Source: Candidatus Fermentithermobacillaceae bacterium | Lineage (GTDB): Bacteria > Bacillota > Sulfobacillia > Fermentithermobacillales > Fermentithermobacillaceae | Direction of reading: 5' to 3' | Length of the DNA stretch: 64,000 bases | NCBI GenBank assembly: GCA_018052455.1 | Contig: JAGPNE010000001.1 | Span: forward strand, 382,008-446,007 | Part shown: one piece after another, positions 28,121-36,198 of the stretch | Layout of the letters: every line of letters starts with the position of its first letter | How positions within the stretch are numbered: the stretch's first letter is position 1 | Notes under the pieces: model-generated | Seen by the model: only the letters and a program-made list of their open reading frames with translations | Told to the model about the DNA's origin: nothing | Database searches by the model: none | Made by a program: the position numbers and the translations under genes

Positions 28121-28230
28121 CTTCTCCCATCCAGACTTTTACTGTCGGCCCTGGAATTCCACCAGGTCAGCATCAACTAACAGCTCGCGGGCTATACCGC
28201 CGGTGAGGAATTACACCTCGCCCCGAAGAT
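28121..28230 (-). promoter_or_regulatory. FMN riboswitch (RFN element) controlling ribU
   Basis: All conserved RFN segments are present on the minus strand, in order: CTTCGGGGCGAGGTG, CCTCACCGGCGGTA, AGCCCGCGAGC, CTGACCTGGTGGAATTCCAG, GGCCGACAGT, and AAAGTCTGGATGGGAGAAG. P1 forms between ATCTTC (5') and GAAGAT (3'). Binding of FMN should favour the downstream terminator and switch off ribU and the MtnA-like gene. Confidence 0.97.
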
Positions 28231-28244
28231 ACATCTTGTATCCA

Positions 28245-28273
28245 ATGTTGAACCAAGTTATTGTAGATGTCAA
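28245..28273 (-). promoter_or_regulatory. Possible promoter of the FMN riboswitch-ribU transcript
   Basis: On the minus strand a perfect TTGACA (28273-28268) is followed after 17 bases by CAACAT (28250-28245), a weak -10. The position, about 15 bases before the aptamer, is right, but another -10 is possible. Confidence 0.45.
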
Positions 28274-28301
28274 CTATCCTTTTGCTTTTTCGCATGTCCA
28301 C

Positions 28302-28330
28302 TTTACTTTTGGCTCAGAACCTGATATATT
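28302..28330 (+). promoter_or_regulatory. Predicted sigma-A promoter of the serS T-box transcript
   Basis: TTTACT (28302-28307), a 17-base spacer and TATATT (28325-28330). It is divergent from the FMN riboswitch promoter, with about 30 bases between the two -35 elements. Confidence 0.65.
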
Positions 28331-28336
28331 TTGCCA

Positions 28337-28603
28337 AAGCCAATGAAAGGGACATGTTGTCTGTAGAATCGCGGTAGAGAGTCGCCGGCTGGTGCAAGGC
28401 GATGCGTGAAAGCAGACAATAGCACCCCGGAGGTGCAGGCAGAACGAATGTCGTGGTACATTTCCACTTAGTTCAAGTATGCCGTGACGGTTCCTGCCGT
28501 TATATGGGAATGAGGTTTCGGGTGTTCTGGCCCGAGATAAATCTTGGTGGCACCACGGGAGCAGTGGAGTCTCGTCCTTGAGACAAGCTGCTCCTTTTGT
28601 TTT
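28337..28603 (+). promoter_or_regulatory. T-box leader of serS, specifier AGC (serine)
   Basis: The leader carries the T-box sequence (TGGTGGCACCACGG, about 28545-28558) and a terminator (GGAGCAG 28558-28564 with CTGCTCC 28588-28594, inner stem GTCTC/GAGAC, then TTTTGTTTT). Stem I is visible: lower helix TTGTCT (28357-28362) with AGACAA (28414-28419), upper helix GTCGCC (28381-28386) with GGCGAT (28398-28403), AGAG and GGTGCAAG motifs. The three bases just before the lower 3' helix, after GTGAA, are AGC at 28411-28413, a serine codon. Uncharged tRNA-Ser would stabilise the antiterminator and allow serS transcription. Confidence 0.93.
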
Positions 28604-28633
28604 GATGCAAATCAACTGAGGAGGCATGAGACT

Positions 28634-29911
28634 GTGTTTGACGTAGAACTAATACGCCAGGATCGAGAAGCCGTTGAAGATATGCTCAGGAGGCGAAATA
28701 CAGAAGCGCCGCTAGACAAGATACTGTCTCTTGACGACAAAAGGCTCACCCTTGTAAGAAATATCAACCAGATGCGAGAGGAAAGAAACAGGATTACCGA
28801 AACTATACCTAAGTGCTCCGATGCCGCGGAAAAAAAAGCCCTCATTGAGTCTAACCGAGAGCTTCGGCAAAGCATTCTAGAGTTGGAGGAAGAACTCAGG
28901 CAGACCGAACAAGAACTTAACGAGCTCCTACTTAACATGCCAAACATGATGGCTCCCGACGTACCATACGGCGAAGATGATTCTCAGAATGTTGAAATCA
29001 GGAGGTGGGGAATTCCTAGGGACTTCCAGTTCACTCCACTCGATCACGTTGATGTCGGTGAAAAGCTAGGTGCCATTGATGTTCCGAGAGGCACGAAGAT
29101 TATGGGCTCACGAGGCTACCTATTGAGAGCCGACGCTGTGTATCTCGAATTCGCTCTCGTACGTTTTGCGCTAGACCTTCTAGAATCCGAGGGTTTCACG
29201 CCTATTATCCCGCCTGTGATGGTAAAAGAAGAGATTCTGCTAGGAACCAGACACTATCCGTTCTTCAAGGACCAGATCTACAGGATCGAAGGAGAGAATC
29301 TAGGGCTTGTAGGTACATCTGAAATTCCGCTAGCGGCCATTCATGCAGACGAACTACTTTCTGAAGAAGATCTGCCCATCAAATACGCAGGCTTCTCACC
29401 CTGCTATAGAACAGAAGTCGGAAGTGGTGGCAAAGATATCAGAGGATTAATGAGAGTACATCAGTTTGACAAGGTTGAAATGTTCATTTTCTCGGAACCA
29501 TCTAAGTCAGAGGAGATGCATGAATATATACTTGCGCTAGAAGAACAGATCTATCAGTCTCTTGAGATTCCTTATCGGGTAGTCAAGATATGTACCGGGG
29601 ACTTGGGACCTATTGCATACAAGAAATACGACATCGAGTTCTGGCGACCATACGAGGGCATATATCGAGAGATAACATCATGCAGCAACTGCACAGACTT
29701 CCAGGCCAGAGGCCTTAATGTAAGATACAGACCGAAAAACGGCGGGAAGACTCAGTTTGTTCATACGCTCAACGGGACAGCAATTGCCATAAGCAGAGCC
29801 CTTGTGGCTATACTGGAAAACTACCAAGAGCAAGACGGCAGCGTAGTCGTTCCGAGTGTGCTACGCGAGTATATGCCGGGAAAACTGGAAGCAATACGCC
29901 CGAATGCATGA
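28634..29911 (+). CDS. serS: Seryl-tRNA synthetase
   Basis: Class II aminoacyl-tRNA synthetase, 425 aa, the normal length. An N-terminal antiparallel coiled coil (about residues 30-100) grips tRNA-Ser. Motif 2 region (CYRTEVGSGGKDIRGLMRVHQF) and motif 3 (NGTAIAISRALVAILENYQ) are intact. The GTG start at 28634, 9 bases after GAGGAGG, yields the canonical N-terminus MFDVELIRQD. The frame is open further upstream, but that segment lies inside the T-box terminator. A strong terminator follows. Confidence 0.98.
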   Translation: MFDVELIRQDREAVEDMLRRRNTEAPLDKILSLDDKRLTLVRNINQMREERNRITETIPKCSDAAEKKALIESNRELRQSILELEEELRQTEQELNELLLNMPNMMAPDVPYGEDDSQNVEIRRWGIPRDFQFTPLDHVDVGEKLGAIDVPRGTKIMGSRGYLLRADAVYLEFALVRFALDLLESEGFTPIIPPVMVKEEILLGTRHYPFFKDQIYRIEGENLGLVGTSEIPLAAIHADELLSEEDLPIKYAGFSPCYRTEVGSGGKDIRGLMRVHQFDKVEMFIFSEPSKSEEMHEYILALEEQIYQSLEIPYRVVKICTGDLGPIAYKKYDIEFWRPYEGIYREITSCSNCTDFQARGLNVRYRPKNGGKTQFVHTLNGTAIAISRALVAILENYQEQDGSVVVPSVLREYMPGKLEAIRPNA

Positions 29912-29916
29912 TCCAA

Positions 29917-29950
29917 AGTGAGGGGACGTAGAAGTCCCCTCACTCTTTCT
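29917..29950 (+). terminator. Rho-independent terminator of serS
   Basis: An 11-bp perfect stem (29917-29927 with 29934-29944), a 6-nt loop and CTTTCT. It may serve the convergent DUF2284 gene too. Confidence 0.85.
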
Positions 29951-29964
29951 ATTAGAGCATAGTC

Positions 29965-30510
29965 CTACTCTACAAATACAGCAGAGTACCAGTTCACCGG
30001 ATCTGTCTCATCTTTGAGCGTATCTATTGGTAGACCGAATTTCCTCACTGTCTTGAAAACGTCAATCCCTACGCTGTGAAACGCAGGGCGCGCTTTCTTA
30101 GGATTAATGCAGGGGCTACCGTGAAAACCCGCACACTCTCTGCAAAGAGCACAATCGCTCATTGAAAATGCAAAGTAGTAGCCCTTGAGAAAAGCCTCTC
30201 TTTCCAAGGCAAAGGATACCTCTTGAGATATGCTTTTGTCTTTAGAATGTACTATGACGCCCCATGAATACCTCCTCAGTACTTGCTCGTATTCCCAAGG
30301 TTTGAGAGATCCAGGCCTAGACGGGCATGTATGCCCAAAACCCCAATCGGCGCAACCAAACGCACACTTCAATATGGTCCTAGGATCAAACACAATATCC
30401 TCAATGCCAAAATGCACTGCATCGTCTGCACCCATACCCACAGCCATGTCTATCAGATATCTGCCGAACTCCAACCTGGTACCATTTCTACTCATATCTG
30501 AGACGGTCAC
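29965..30510 (-). CDS. DUF2284 predicted metal-binding protein
   Basis: Cytoplasmic protein of 181 aa with the cysteine pattern of DUF2284 proteins: C..GC..WG..HTCPS near residues 50-62 and a cluster CALCRECAGFHGSPC near 120-135, which probably binds a metal or iron-sulphur centre. Molecular function of the family is not established. GTG 30510 lies about 8 bases after GGAAGGGGG. It is convergent with serS and divergent from desulfoferrodoxin across 229 bases, which I found to hold no further gene. Confidence 0.85.
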   Translation of the reverse strand: MTVSDMSRNGTRLEFGRYLIDMAVGMGADDAVHFGIEDIVFDPRTILKCAFGCADWGFGHTCPSRPGSLKPWEYEQVLRRYSWGVIVHSKDKSISQEVSFALEREAFLKGYYFAFSMSDCALCRECAGFHGSPCINPKKARPAFHSVGIDVFKTVRKFGLPIDTLKDETDPVNWYSAVFVE

Positions 30511-30739
30511 GCGTCTGCCCCCTTCCAGTTATTGATAACATTTCTAATACCATTCTTCTTTCGACATATCCTGCCCCAAACCTGCGGGTACATATTTCAT
30601 TTACATACATAGGAACGATTCCTCCCTAGCATTAAGCGCCCTTTTATGAGAAACTTTTACTTGGTAGGGATCTGAAAACCGAAACTCTCTTTATGATAAG
30701 CTTTGGGAAAAGAACAGAAACTATACGGGGGGTATTGAA

Positions 30740-31117
30740 ATGGCCAGCGTCCATGAAGTTTACAAATGTGAGATTTGCGGAAACATCGTGAATGTTCTGC
30801 ACGGTGGAAAAGGTCAATTGGTATGCTGTGGTCAGCCAATGACTTTGCTCCAAGAAAAGACTTCTGTCGATGAAGGGCTAGAGAAGCATGTACCTGTACT
30901 AGAAGAAGGTGAGGTCCTCACCGTAAGGGTAGGTTCTGTAGAACACCCTATGACCGAACAGCACCATATCGAGTGGATCGAGGTCCAAGAAGACAACGGG
31001 CAGGTCCAGGTAAAATTCCTGACCCCCAATGACAGACCGATGGCACAGTTCAAACTTTCCGGCAAACCCGTAAAAGTAAGGGAATACTGTAATATTCATG
31101 GTCTTTGGAGAAACTAG
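30740..31117 (+). CDS. dfx: Desulfoferrodoxin (superoxide reductase)
   Basis: Superoxide reductase, 125 aa, reducing superoxide to peroxide in anaerobes. The N-terminal desulforedoxin-like iron site has Cys10, Cys13, Cys29 and Cys30. The catalytic iron site has His50 (with Glu48), His69, His75, Cys117 and His120, all conserved, so this is the two-iron class. ATG 30740 follows a G-rich ribosome site. It stands alone and is followed by a hairpin. With the ferritin-like protein at 3.3 kb, it fits an anaerobic host with oxidative-stress defence. Confidence 0.98.
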   Translation: MASVHEVYKCEICGNIVNVLHGGKGQLVCCGQPMTLLQEKTSVDEGLEKHVPVLEEGEVLTVRVGSVEHPMTEQHHIEWIEVQEDNGQVQVKFLTPNDRPMAQFKLSGKPVKVREYCNIHGLWRN

Positions 31118-31141
31118 TCTCCAAAACGCCGCATCTGTTAC

Positions 31142-31170
31142 GAAAACCGCTCGTTTTCAGAGCGGTTTTC
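31142..31170. terminator. Bidirectional hairpin between dfx and the flavodoxin-like gene
   Basis: An 11-bp perfect stem (31142-31152 with 31160-31170) around a 7-nt loop. The T-run lies within the stem on both strands, so it can act in either direction between the convergent genes. Confidence 0.65.
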
Positions 31171-31175
31171 CATTG

Positions 31176-31853
31176 TCATCTGTATCTTTCAGCGATGCTT
31201 CTTGCTAAGGCTCTTGTCTCTTCGAGGGCTTCTTTGCGCCCGTCTATAGCTGTAGGCTTATCGACTCCTCTTACAAGGACTTTGCCCGCATATTCGAAAT
31301 CAATGGCGTCATACCAGAATCTGGCGCTTGCAGAGATGCCGGTAAACAGACTGTCTCCCCGAGTAGCACCGCAACAAAGGAGCACCCCTGTACCCGGCCT
31401 ATCACGCCATCTTTCTTTGCGTGTGTACTTCTTGTTGTAGAAAAGTTGACACCGATCGATGATTGCCTTGACATGCGAGGGAACACCGTAAAAATAGACG
31501 GGGGACGACAAGACAACAACGTCTGCAACCTTCAGTTTCTCGTACATTTCCACCATTGAGTCTTCTTGCACACACTTTCCGCTCACGCAAAAATCGCAGC
31601 CCAAGCATGGATTTATGTTCCATACACGCTCATCAATAGAAGTTTCGCTATTGGGATACCTATGTATGTCCAACCCTTTCAAGACGCCTGTTCCCATACT
31701 CTTTTTGTCCTTGACTTTGCCGCCGTCAATCAAGACCAGTTTCTCGACGTGCCAGTCCGAAGCACTTGAGATGAATTCGTCTATGAAGAGGTCTAAAAGC
31801 CTTTCTGAATTGCCATTTCGTCTGGCGCTGCCTGCAATTGCAACTAGGTACAT
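31176..31853 (-). CDS. Flavodoxin-like NAD(P)H-dependent FMN reductase / iron-sulphur flavoprotein
   Basis: Protein of 225 aa with the flavodoxin-like fold: FMN phosphate loop AIAGSARRNGNSERLL at the N-terminus, central LSSPVYFYGVPSHVKAIIDR and late VLLCCGATRGDSLF. A CLGCDFCVSGKC motif (about residues 80-90) matches the compact Cys cluster of iron-sulphur flavoproteins. ATG 31853 is chosen because the FMN loop begins right there; the longer open frame has no family similarity. It lies 35 bases after the second mgtE gene on the same strand. Confidence 0.88.
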   Translation of the reverse strand: MYLVAIAGSARRNGNSERLLDLFIDEFISSASDWHVEKLVLIDGGKVKDKKSMGTGVLKGLDIHRYPNSETSIDERVWNINPCLGCDFCVSGKCVQEDSMVEMYEKLKVADVVVLSSPVYFYGVPSHVKAIIDRCQLFYNKKYTRKERWRDRPGTGVLLCCGATRGDSLFTGISASARFWYDAIDFEYAGKVLVRGVDKPTAIDGRKEALEETRALARSIAERYR

Positions 31854-31888
31854 GTGCCCTGACCCCCTATGCTGAAACATTGTAGAAA

Positions 31889-33304
31889 TCATACTCCAAG
31901 ATACAATTTGGCAGTAAAGAAATAGATAATGACTCCCAATATGTCCGCGATAGACGCAACTAACGGAGAACTTGCGGAAGCAGGGTCCCAGCCAAATCTC
32001 ATCAACACAAAAGGAACCATGGCTCCCAGGCAACTCACAACTACTACACTAAGAAACATCGCGGTCCCAACGACCACCCCGATGTCAAATCCAGCCGAAA
32101 CCGCGCCTACACCCATGACTAGCACCCCAATAATGAGCCCCATTATACTTGAAACGGTCAGTTCCCGCATAAAGACCTTTGGCCAATCACGAAAAGTTAC
32201 ATCACCTACGCCGACGTCCCTGACCACAAGAACCGCTGACTGAGACCCTGCGTTGCCTGAGCAGTCCAGAATCAGGGGGAGGAAAAACACCAAAGATATG
32301 GTGCTAGCAATTGCTCCCTCAAAAGAAGACATAACACCACCTGAAATGAGATACACCAAAGATAGAAGAACGAGCCAGACTACCCGGTTCTTGTATAGAA
32401 GCAAAGGGCTGGCATCTGCTAGGCTAACCCTTATGGGTGAAACACCAGCACTCTTATGGAAGTCCTCTGTAATTCTTTCAGTTGCGGCCTCAAAAACGTC
32501 GTCACCTGTCACTATTCCCAACAAAACCCCGTCTGAGTCGGTGACAGGCAATATCCACAATCCATAGCGCTGCATCAACTCATAGGCCTTTTTCCTATCT
32601 TCGAAAGCATTGACGCTCATAACTGACGTCCTCATTATGTCCTCTACCTTAGATTCAGGGTTTTCCAAGACAAGCTGCCTCAATGAAACTGCGCCGATGA
32701 GCTTACCCGTCTCATCTACCACATATATCATGCTCGCAGTCTCGCTATCCCTTCCCCATTGCCTCACGTACTCAAGAACCTGGCCAAGAGTCCAATCTGG
32801 GTGTACGGACAGATAATCCGGTGTCATGAGACGCCCTACGCTTTTTTCTGGATATCCAAGAAGCCAGCGTACTTCCGCGAGATCTTCCGGGCTGAGCTGT
32901 TCTAAGAGTCTAGCAGTAACTTGAGCAGGTAATTCTTCCAAGAGCTCGGTGCGGTCATCAGGCGCAAGGTTTGCCATGATATGGCGAGCTTCTTCATCAG
33001 TAAGGTCTCTCAGGAGATCGTCTTGCTCAAAAGGCTCAAGGTAGGCAAACACTTCCGCAGCTATATCCCTTGGAAGAACACGGAATACAAGGATCCTGTC
33101 TTCTTTGTCCAAATCAGAAAGCAAATCCGCGATTTCTGCGATCGGCATGTTCTCTACAAGATAGTCCCTTAGACCATCCCAATTTCTACCGTTTATGAGG
33201 CTTCTAACTACACCCATCTCTATGGCTTCGCCAACCGGAATAGGTTCATCCTTCCTATCTTTACCAAGCAGAGGCTGATTACGGTCAAGATTCTTATGCT
33301 CCAT
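31889..33304 (-). CDS. mgtE: Magnesium transporter MgtE (copy 2)
   Basis: Mg2+-gated magnesium channel, 471 aa. N domain with helical repeats (ADLLSDLDKEDR, LPRDIAAEVF), two CBS domains (VEDIMRTSVMSVNAFED, then LGIVTGDDVFEAA) that sense Mg2+, and a five-helix C-terminal pore with LILDCSGNAGSQSAVLVVRD. Start: ATG 33304 lies 11 bases after AAAGGAGG; the in-frame TTG at 33310 has better spacing and cannot be excluded. It follows another mgtE by 57 bases (12 if the frame is extended), so the two form a tandem pair. Confidence 0.93.
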   Translation of the reverse strand: MEHKNLDRNQPLLGKDRKDEPIPVGEAIEMGVVRSLINGRNWDGLRDYLVENMPIAEIADLLSDLDKEDRILVFRVLPRDIAAEVFAYLEPFEQDDLLRDLTDEEARHIMANLAPDDRTELLEELPAQVTARLLEQLSPEDLAEVRWLLGYPEKSVGRLMTPDYLSVHPDWTLGQVLEYVRQWGRDSETASMIYVVDETGKLIGAVSLRQLVLENPESKVEDIMRTSVMSVNAFEDRKKAYELMQRYGLWILPVTDSDGVLLGIVTGDDVFEAATERITEDFHKSAGVSPIRVSLADASPLLLYKNRVVWLVLLSLVYLISGGVMSSFEGAIASTISLVFFLPLILDCSGNAGSQSAVLVVRDVGVGDVTFRDWPKVFMRELTVSSIMGLIIGVLVMGVGAVSAGFDIGVVVGTAMFLSVVVVSCLGAMVPFVLMRFGWDPASASSPLVASIADILGVIIYFFTAKLYLGV

Positions 33305-33361
33305 GTTCAATCTTGCCTCCTTTATTGTCCACCTTATCCTCTCCTGCATTGCGCCACAGGG

Positions 33362-34729
33362 TCACAAATTCAGGATCTGCATAGCCAACTCGAAGTAAAT
33401 CAAGATCCCTAGTATATCTAGAATGGACGTGATCAAGGGCGAACTTGAAGTTGCAGGGTCGAACCCTAGTTTTCTAAGCAAGAACGGCATAACCATACCG
33501 ATGATTCCTCCTACCAGCACTGTCAGTGCAGCGCTGATGCCTACTACCATCCCTACGCCAAACCCGCCTTGTAAAATAGCAGGTCCGCAGACAAATAGAG
33601 CAACAGTGATCCCTAGACCCGCCGAAACAAGCGCCTCTTTAAGGGTAAGCTTGGGCCAGTCTTCTAGACCGATTTCGCCTACTGCCATATCTCGAACAGC
33701 CAACGTTGAAGACTGCGACCCTGCGTTTCCACTGCATCCAATGATAAGTGGCAAGAAGAACACGAGCGCTACCACTTGAGATATGGCATCTTGAAATTGG
33801 GCCATGAGCTGCGCACCCACAAGGTCAATTAACGCTAGGAAAACAAGCCAGCCAATCCTGCTTCTCAAGAGGACCCCAAGGCTCGATTCAAGATAACTTG
33901 TTTTGAGCGGTGAGACAGCCCCCGACTTGTGGAAGTCTTCAGTTGCCTCCTCTATGGATACGTCGAAGATGTCGTCTGCAGTGACAATTCCAACTAGCGT
34001 TCCGTCAGAGGAAACAACAGGTAACGCGTAAAGGTCATATTTATCCATGACCCTGGCCGCTTCTTCTTGATCGTCAAAAGCAGACAGATAGATCGGCGGA
34101 GTTGTCATTATGTCACGAACGATTTCGCCAGGATCAGCTAAGATGAGCTGTCTCAACGACACTACGCCCAGCAGTTTCCAGTTGTCATCAACTACATAAA
34201 TCGCGTCCACTGTCTCAGTATCTCTACCCCTGCGTCTTACATGCAATAGCGCCTGAGACACTGTCCACCCTGGACGGACCGCAACGTAGTCGGGAGTCAT
34301 GAGACGCCCTACGCTTCTTTCGGGATACCCCAGGAGCATGCGTGCTTCTTCCATATCTTCTGGTCTCAAGAGATTCAGAAGCCGCTGCGTAGCCTGACCT
34401 GGAAGCTCCTCCAGCAACTCTGTTCTGTCGTCCGGACGCATAAGCGAGAGCAAGAGTTGTGTTTCGTAGTCTGTAAGGTCTCTCAGAAGAGCGTCAGCAT
34501 CTTCGCTCTCAAGCTCCGAAAATACCTCGGCCGCCATCCTCCTAGGCAGACATCTGAAAAGCAGCACCCGCGTGGGCTTGTCCATCTCTAGCAATAGGTC
34601 GGCAATGTCCGGCGCACGCCATTCAGCCAAAAGGTCGCGCACAGCAGCCCAATTGTGTGCAAGGATCATGGCTTTAACTCGAGACACGTCGGAAAGAAAA
34701 GTCTCACTGGACGAATCTATCCTGTTCAA
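33362..34729 (-). CDS. mgtE: Magnesium transporter MgtE (copy 1)
   Basis: First of two tandem MgtE paralogues, 455 aa. Same order: N domain, CBS pair (VRDIMTTPPIYLSAFDD, LVGIVTADDIFDVS) and five-helix pore with LIIGCSGNAGSQSSTLAVRD. The two copies share layout and many motifs (SVGRLMTPDY, SSPLI/SSPLV near the end) but differ widely, so the duplication is old. TTG start at 34729, 8 bases after GGGGGGCG. It is the first gene of a transcript with a promoter at 34996-35024 and a 260-nt leader. A hetero-oligomer with copy 2 is possible. Confidence 0.93.
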   Translation of the reverse strand: MNRIDSSSETFLSDVSRVKAMILAHNWAAVRDLLAEWRAPDIADLLLEMDKPTRVLLFRCLPRRMAAEVFSELESEDADALLRDLTDYETQLLLSLMRPDDRTELLEELPGQATQRLLNLLRPEDMEEARMLLGYPERSVGRLMTPDYVAVRPGWTVSQALLHVRRRGRDTETVDAIYVVDDNWKLLGVVSLRQLILADPGEIVRDIMTTPPIYLSAFDDQEEAARVMDKYDLYALPVVSSDGTLVGIVTADDIFDVSIEEATEDFHKSGAVSPLKTSYLESSLGVLLRSRIGWLVFLALIDLVGAQLMAQFQDAISQVVALVFFLPLIIGCSGNAGSQSSTLAVRDMAVGEIGLEDWPKLTLKEALVSAGLGITVALFVCGPAILQGGFGVGMVVGISAALTVLVGGIIGMVMPFLLRKLGFDPATSSSPLITSILDILGILIYFELAMQILNL

Positions 34730-34990
34730 GGGAATCGCCCCCCTTCAGATACATTTTGCAAGGATCAAATGAACCGTACTCTTGTAACCAGACAAAACAT
34801 TCGGAAGGAGGGGTATGCTCCGCAGTCTTAGTACCTCGTCACCTGCAAGTACTTCTCTGCGAATGAAGAGGCATCATCGGCTAGGCAACAAAAAGCCAGG
34901 CAGGAAAGCAGGCCCTACCTCCTCGGTCAGTCTGTTCTTACTAGGCCCAGGGTCAGTACTATCTCTGTCCACTTTCCTCACCTGCCTCTT
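34730..34990 (-). promoter_or_regulatory. Structured leader RNA of the mgtE pair, possibly Mg2+-responsive
   Basis: No gene is present in this stretch. The predicted transcript begins AAGAGGCAGGTGAGG. Its first 8 bases (34983-34990) pair perfectly with a later segment (34866-34873), closing a domain of about 125 nt. A competing pairing joins GGCAGG/GGAAAG of the 5' end with CTTTCCTGCC (34899-34908), followed by GGCTTTTTG, a terminator-like U-run. The opening AGGTGAGG resembles the M-box (ykoK) Mg2+ riboswitch, but the conserved AATGGGT segment is not seen. A known or novel metal riboswitch is plausible; the class is not assigned. Confidence 0.4.
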
Positions 34991-34995
34991 TACAC

Positions 34996-35024
34996 ATGAT
35001 ATGAAGACTTACCTTACTACGCAA
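34996..35024 (-). promoter_or_regulatory. Predicted sigma-A promoter of the mgtE operon
   Basis: On the minus strand TTGCGT (35024-35019), a 17-base spacer and TATCAT (35001-34996). It places the transcription start at the first bases of the structured leader. Confidence 0.6.
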
Positions 35025-35182
35025 TTGTAATGCCTATCTCAGTTTACTCTTACCACACGGCAAAATAAAGCTTGGCCTGTCAATTCTTCCATGAATAGTC
35101 TCGAAAGGACCGGCGATCACAAACCATTTGCTCATATCCGCACCAGATGCTAGAGTTGTTTTGGACTACGGTTTGATACGAG

Positions 35183-35986
35183 GTGATCCAACTGGGTATA
35201 GATGAAAGAAACCTGGCTATTGATTCCATGGTGCAGCTAGGTTTTACTGAATACGAAGCCAAAACATATTTGGCTCTACTGAAAGACAATCCGGCCACAG
35301 GATATCAGATAAGCAAGAATGCCGGGATACCTCGCTCCATGGTATACGAAGCGCTCGGTCGCCTATCCAACAAAGGTGCGGTCATGTCGATCCCAACTGG
35401 CGATACAACCAGATACGCACCCATCCCTGTTACTACTCTTCTAGACACATTGCGTCACAAGTATGAAGACGCATTGGACACAGCCCAAGAAGTACTATCT
35501 AAAGAAGAATCCCAAGCCCCTCAAGAGCAAGTTTGGAACCTTTCAGGATATGACTTAGTCATCTCACGCGCCCGGGAAATGGTGAGACACTCCAAGAAAG
35601 AGATCCTTGGATTTCTAGATGACCGCACTTTGGTGGTACTATTCTCAGATCTCAAGGATGCTTACGATAGGGGGATCTCAACTCGTCTGATTCTAATAGG
35701 TGAAGCAGAGGTAGATTTTGGCCACGTGATGCGACACCCCATAGAAGAAAGCGAGCTTCAAAATATCGCCAGGAGCATTGTTTTGGTATCAGACAACAAT
35801 GAGACTCTAATTGGCGGAACTGCTCCTTCAGATACATGCGTCTGGACCGCCAACAACCACGTAGTCTTTATCGCACGGCAGTTCATATGGCAAGAGATGT
35901 TTACGCAAAAGGCAGTGGAACTGCTTGGCAAGGAAATTCTCTCCATGCTCACAGACGAAGAGCGGAAGGCAATTCTCTGGGAGTAA
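35183..35986 (+). CDS. TrmB-family transcriptional regulator
   Basis: DNA-binding regulator, up to 267 aa. N-terminal winged helix (LGFTEYEAKTYLALLKDNP, with ISKNAGIPRSMVYEALGRL as recognition segment), a short coiled coil (about residues 90-115), then the phospholipase-D-like sensor domain typical of TrmB proteins, which usually binds sugars. The start is ambiguous: GTG 35183 lies within the ideal Shine-Dalgarno GAGGTGATC, and ATG 35228 (giving MVQLGFTE) is the classical TrmB start position but has a weak site. The M28 peptidase follows about 210 bases later in the same direction. Confidence 0.82.
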   Translation: MIQLGIDERNLAIDSMVQLGFTEYEAKTYLALLKDNPATGYQISKNAGIPRSMVYEALGRLSNKGAVMSIPTGDTTRYAPIPVTTLLDTLRHKYEDALDTAQEVLSKEESQAPQEQVWNLSGYDLVISRAREMVRHSKKEILGFLDDRTLVVLFSDLKDAYDRGISTRLILIGEAEVDFGHVMRHPIEESELQNIARSIVLVSDNNETLIGGTAPSDTCVWTANNHVVFIARQFIWQEMFTQKAVELLGKEILSMLTDEERKAILWE

Positions 35987-36198
35987 CCGCTGAACAAGGT
36001 TTCCGCAACTGTGCTTGTTGCGTAATACATGCCCTACTTTGTACCTCTTTGTTCTGTCTGAGATCCCCCAAGAAGGTTATATTGCGTCTCGTCCCGAATA
36101 CTCCAGACCATTGGTTCATATGCCCCTCATGTACAGCACTAAGCATTGAAGTAAAAAGTAAGGGCATAAAGGGAGCAACGCGAAAGGAGCGAAGTGAC

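Noticed and set aside
34730..34990. Firm assignment of the mgtE leader to the M-box class
   Set aside because: AGGTGAGG and a closing helix are present, but the conserved AATGGGT region and usual length of the aptamer could not be found by eye.
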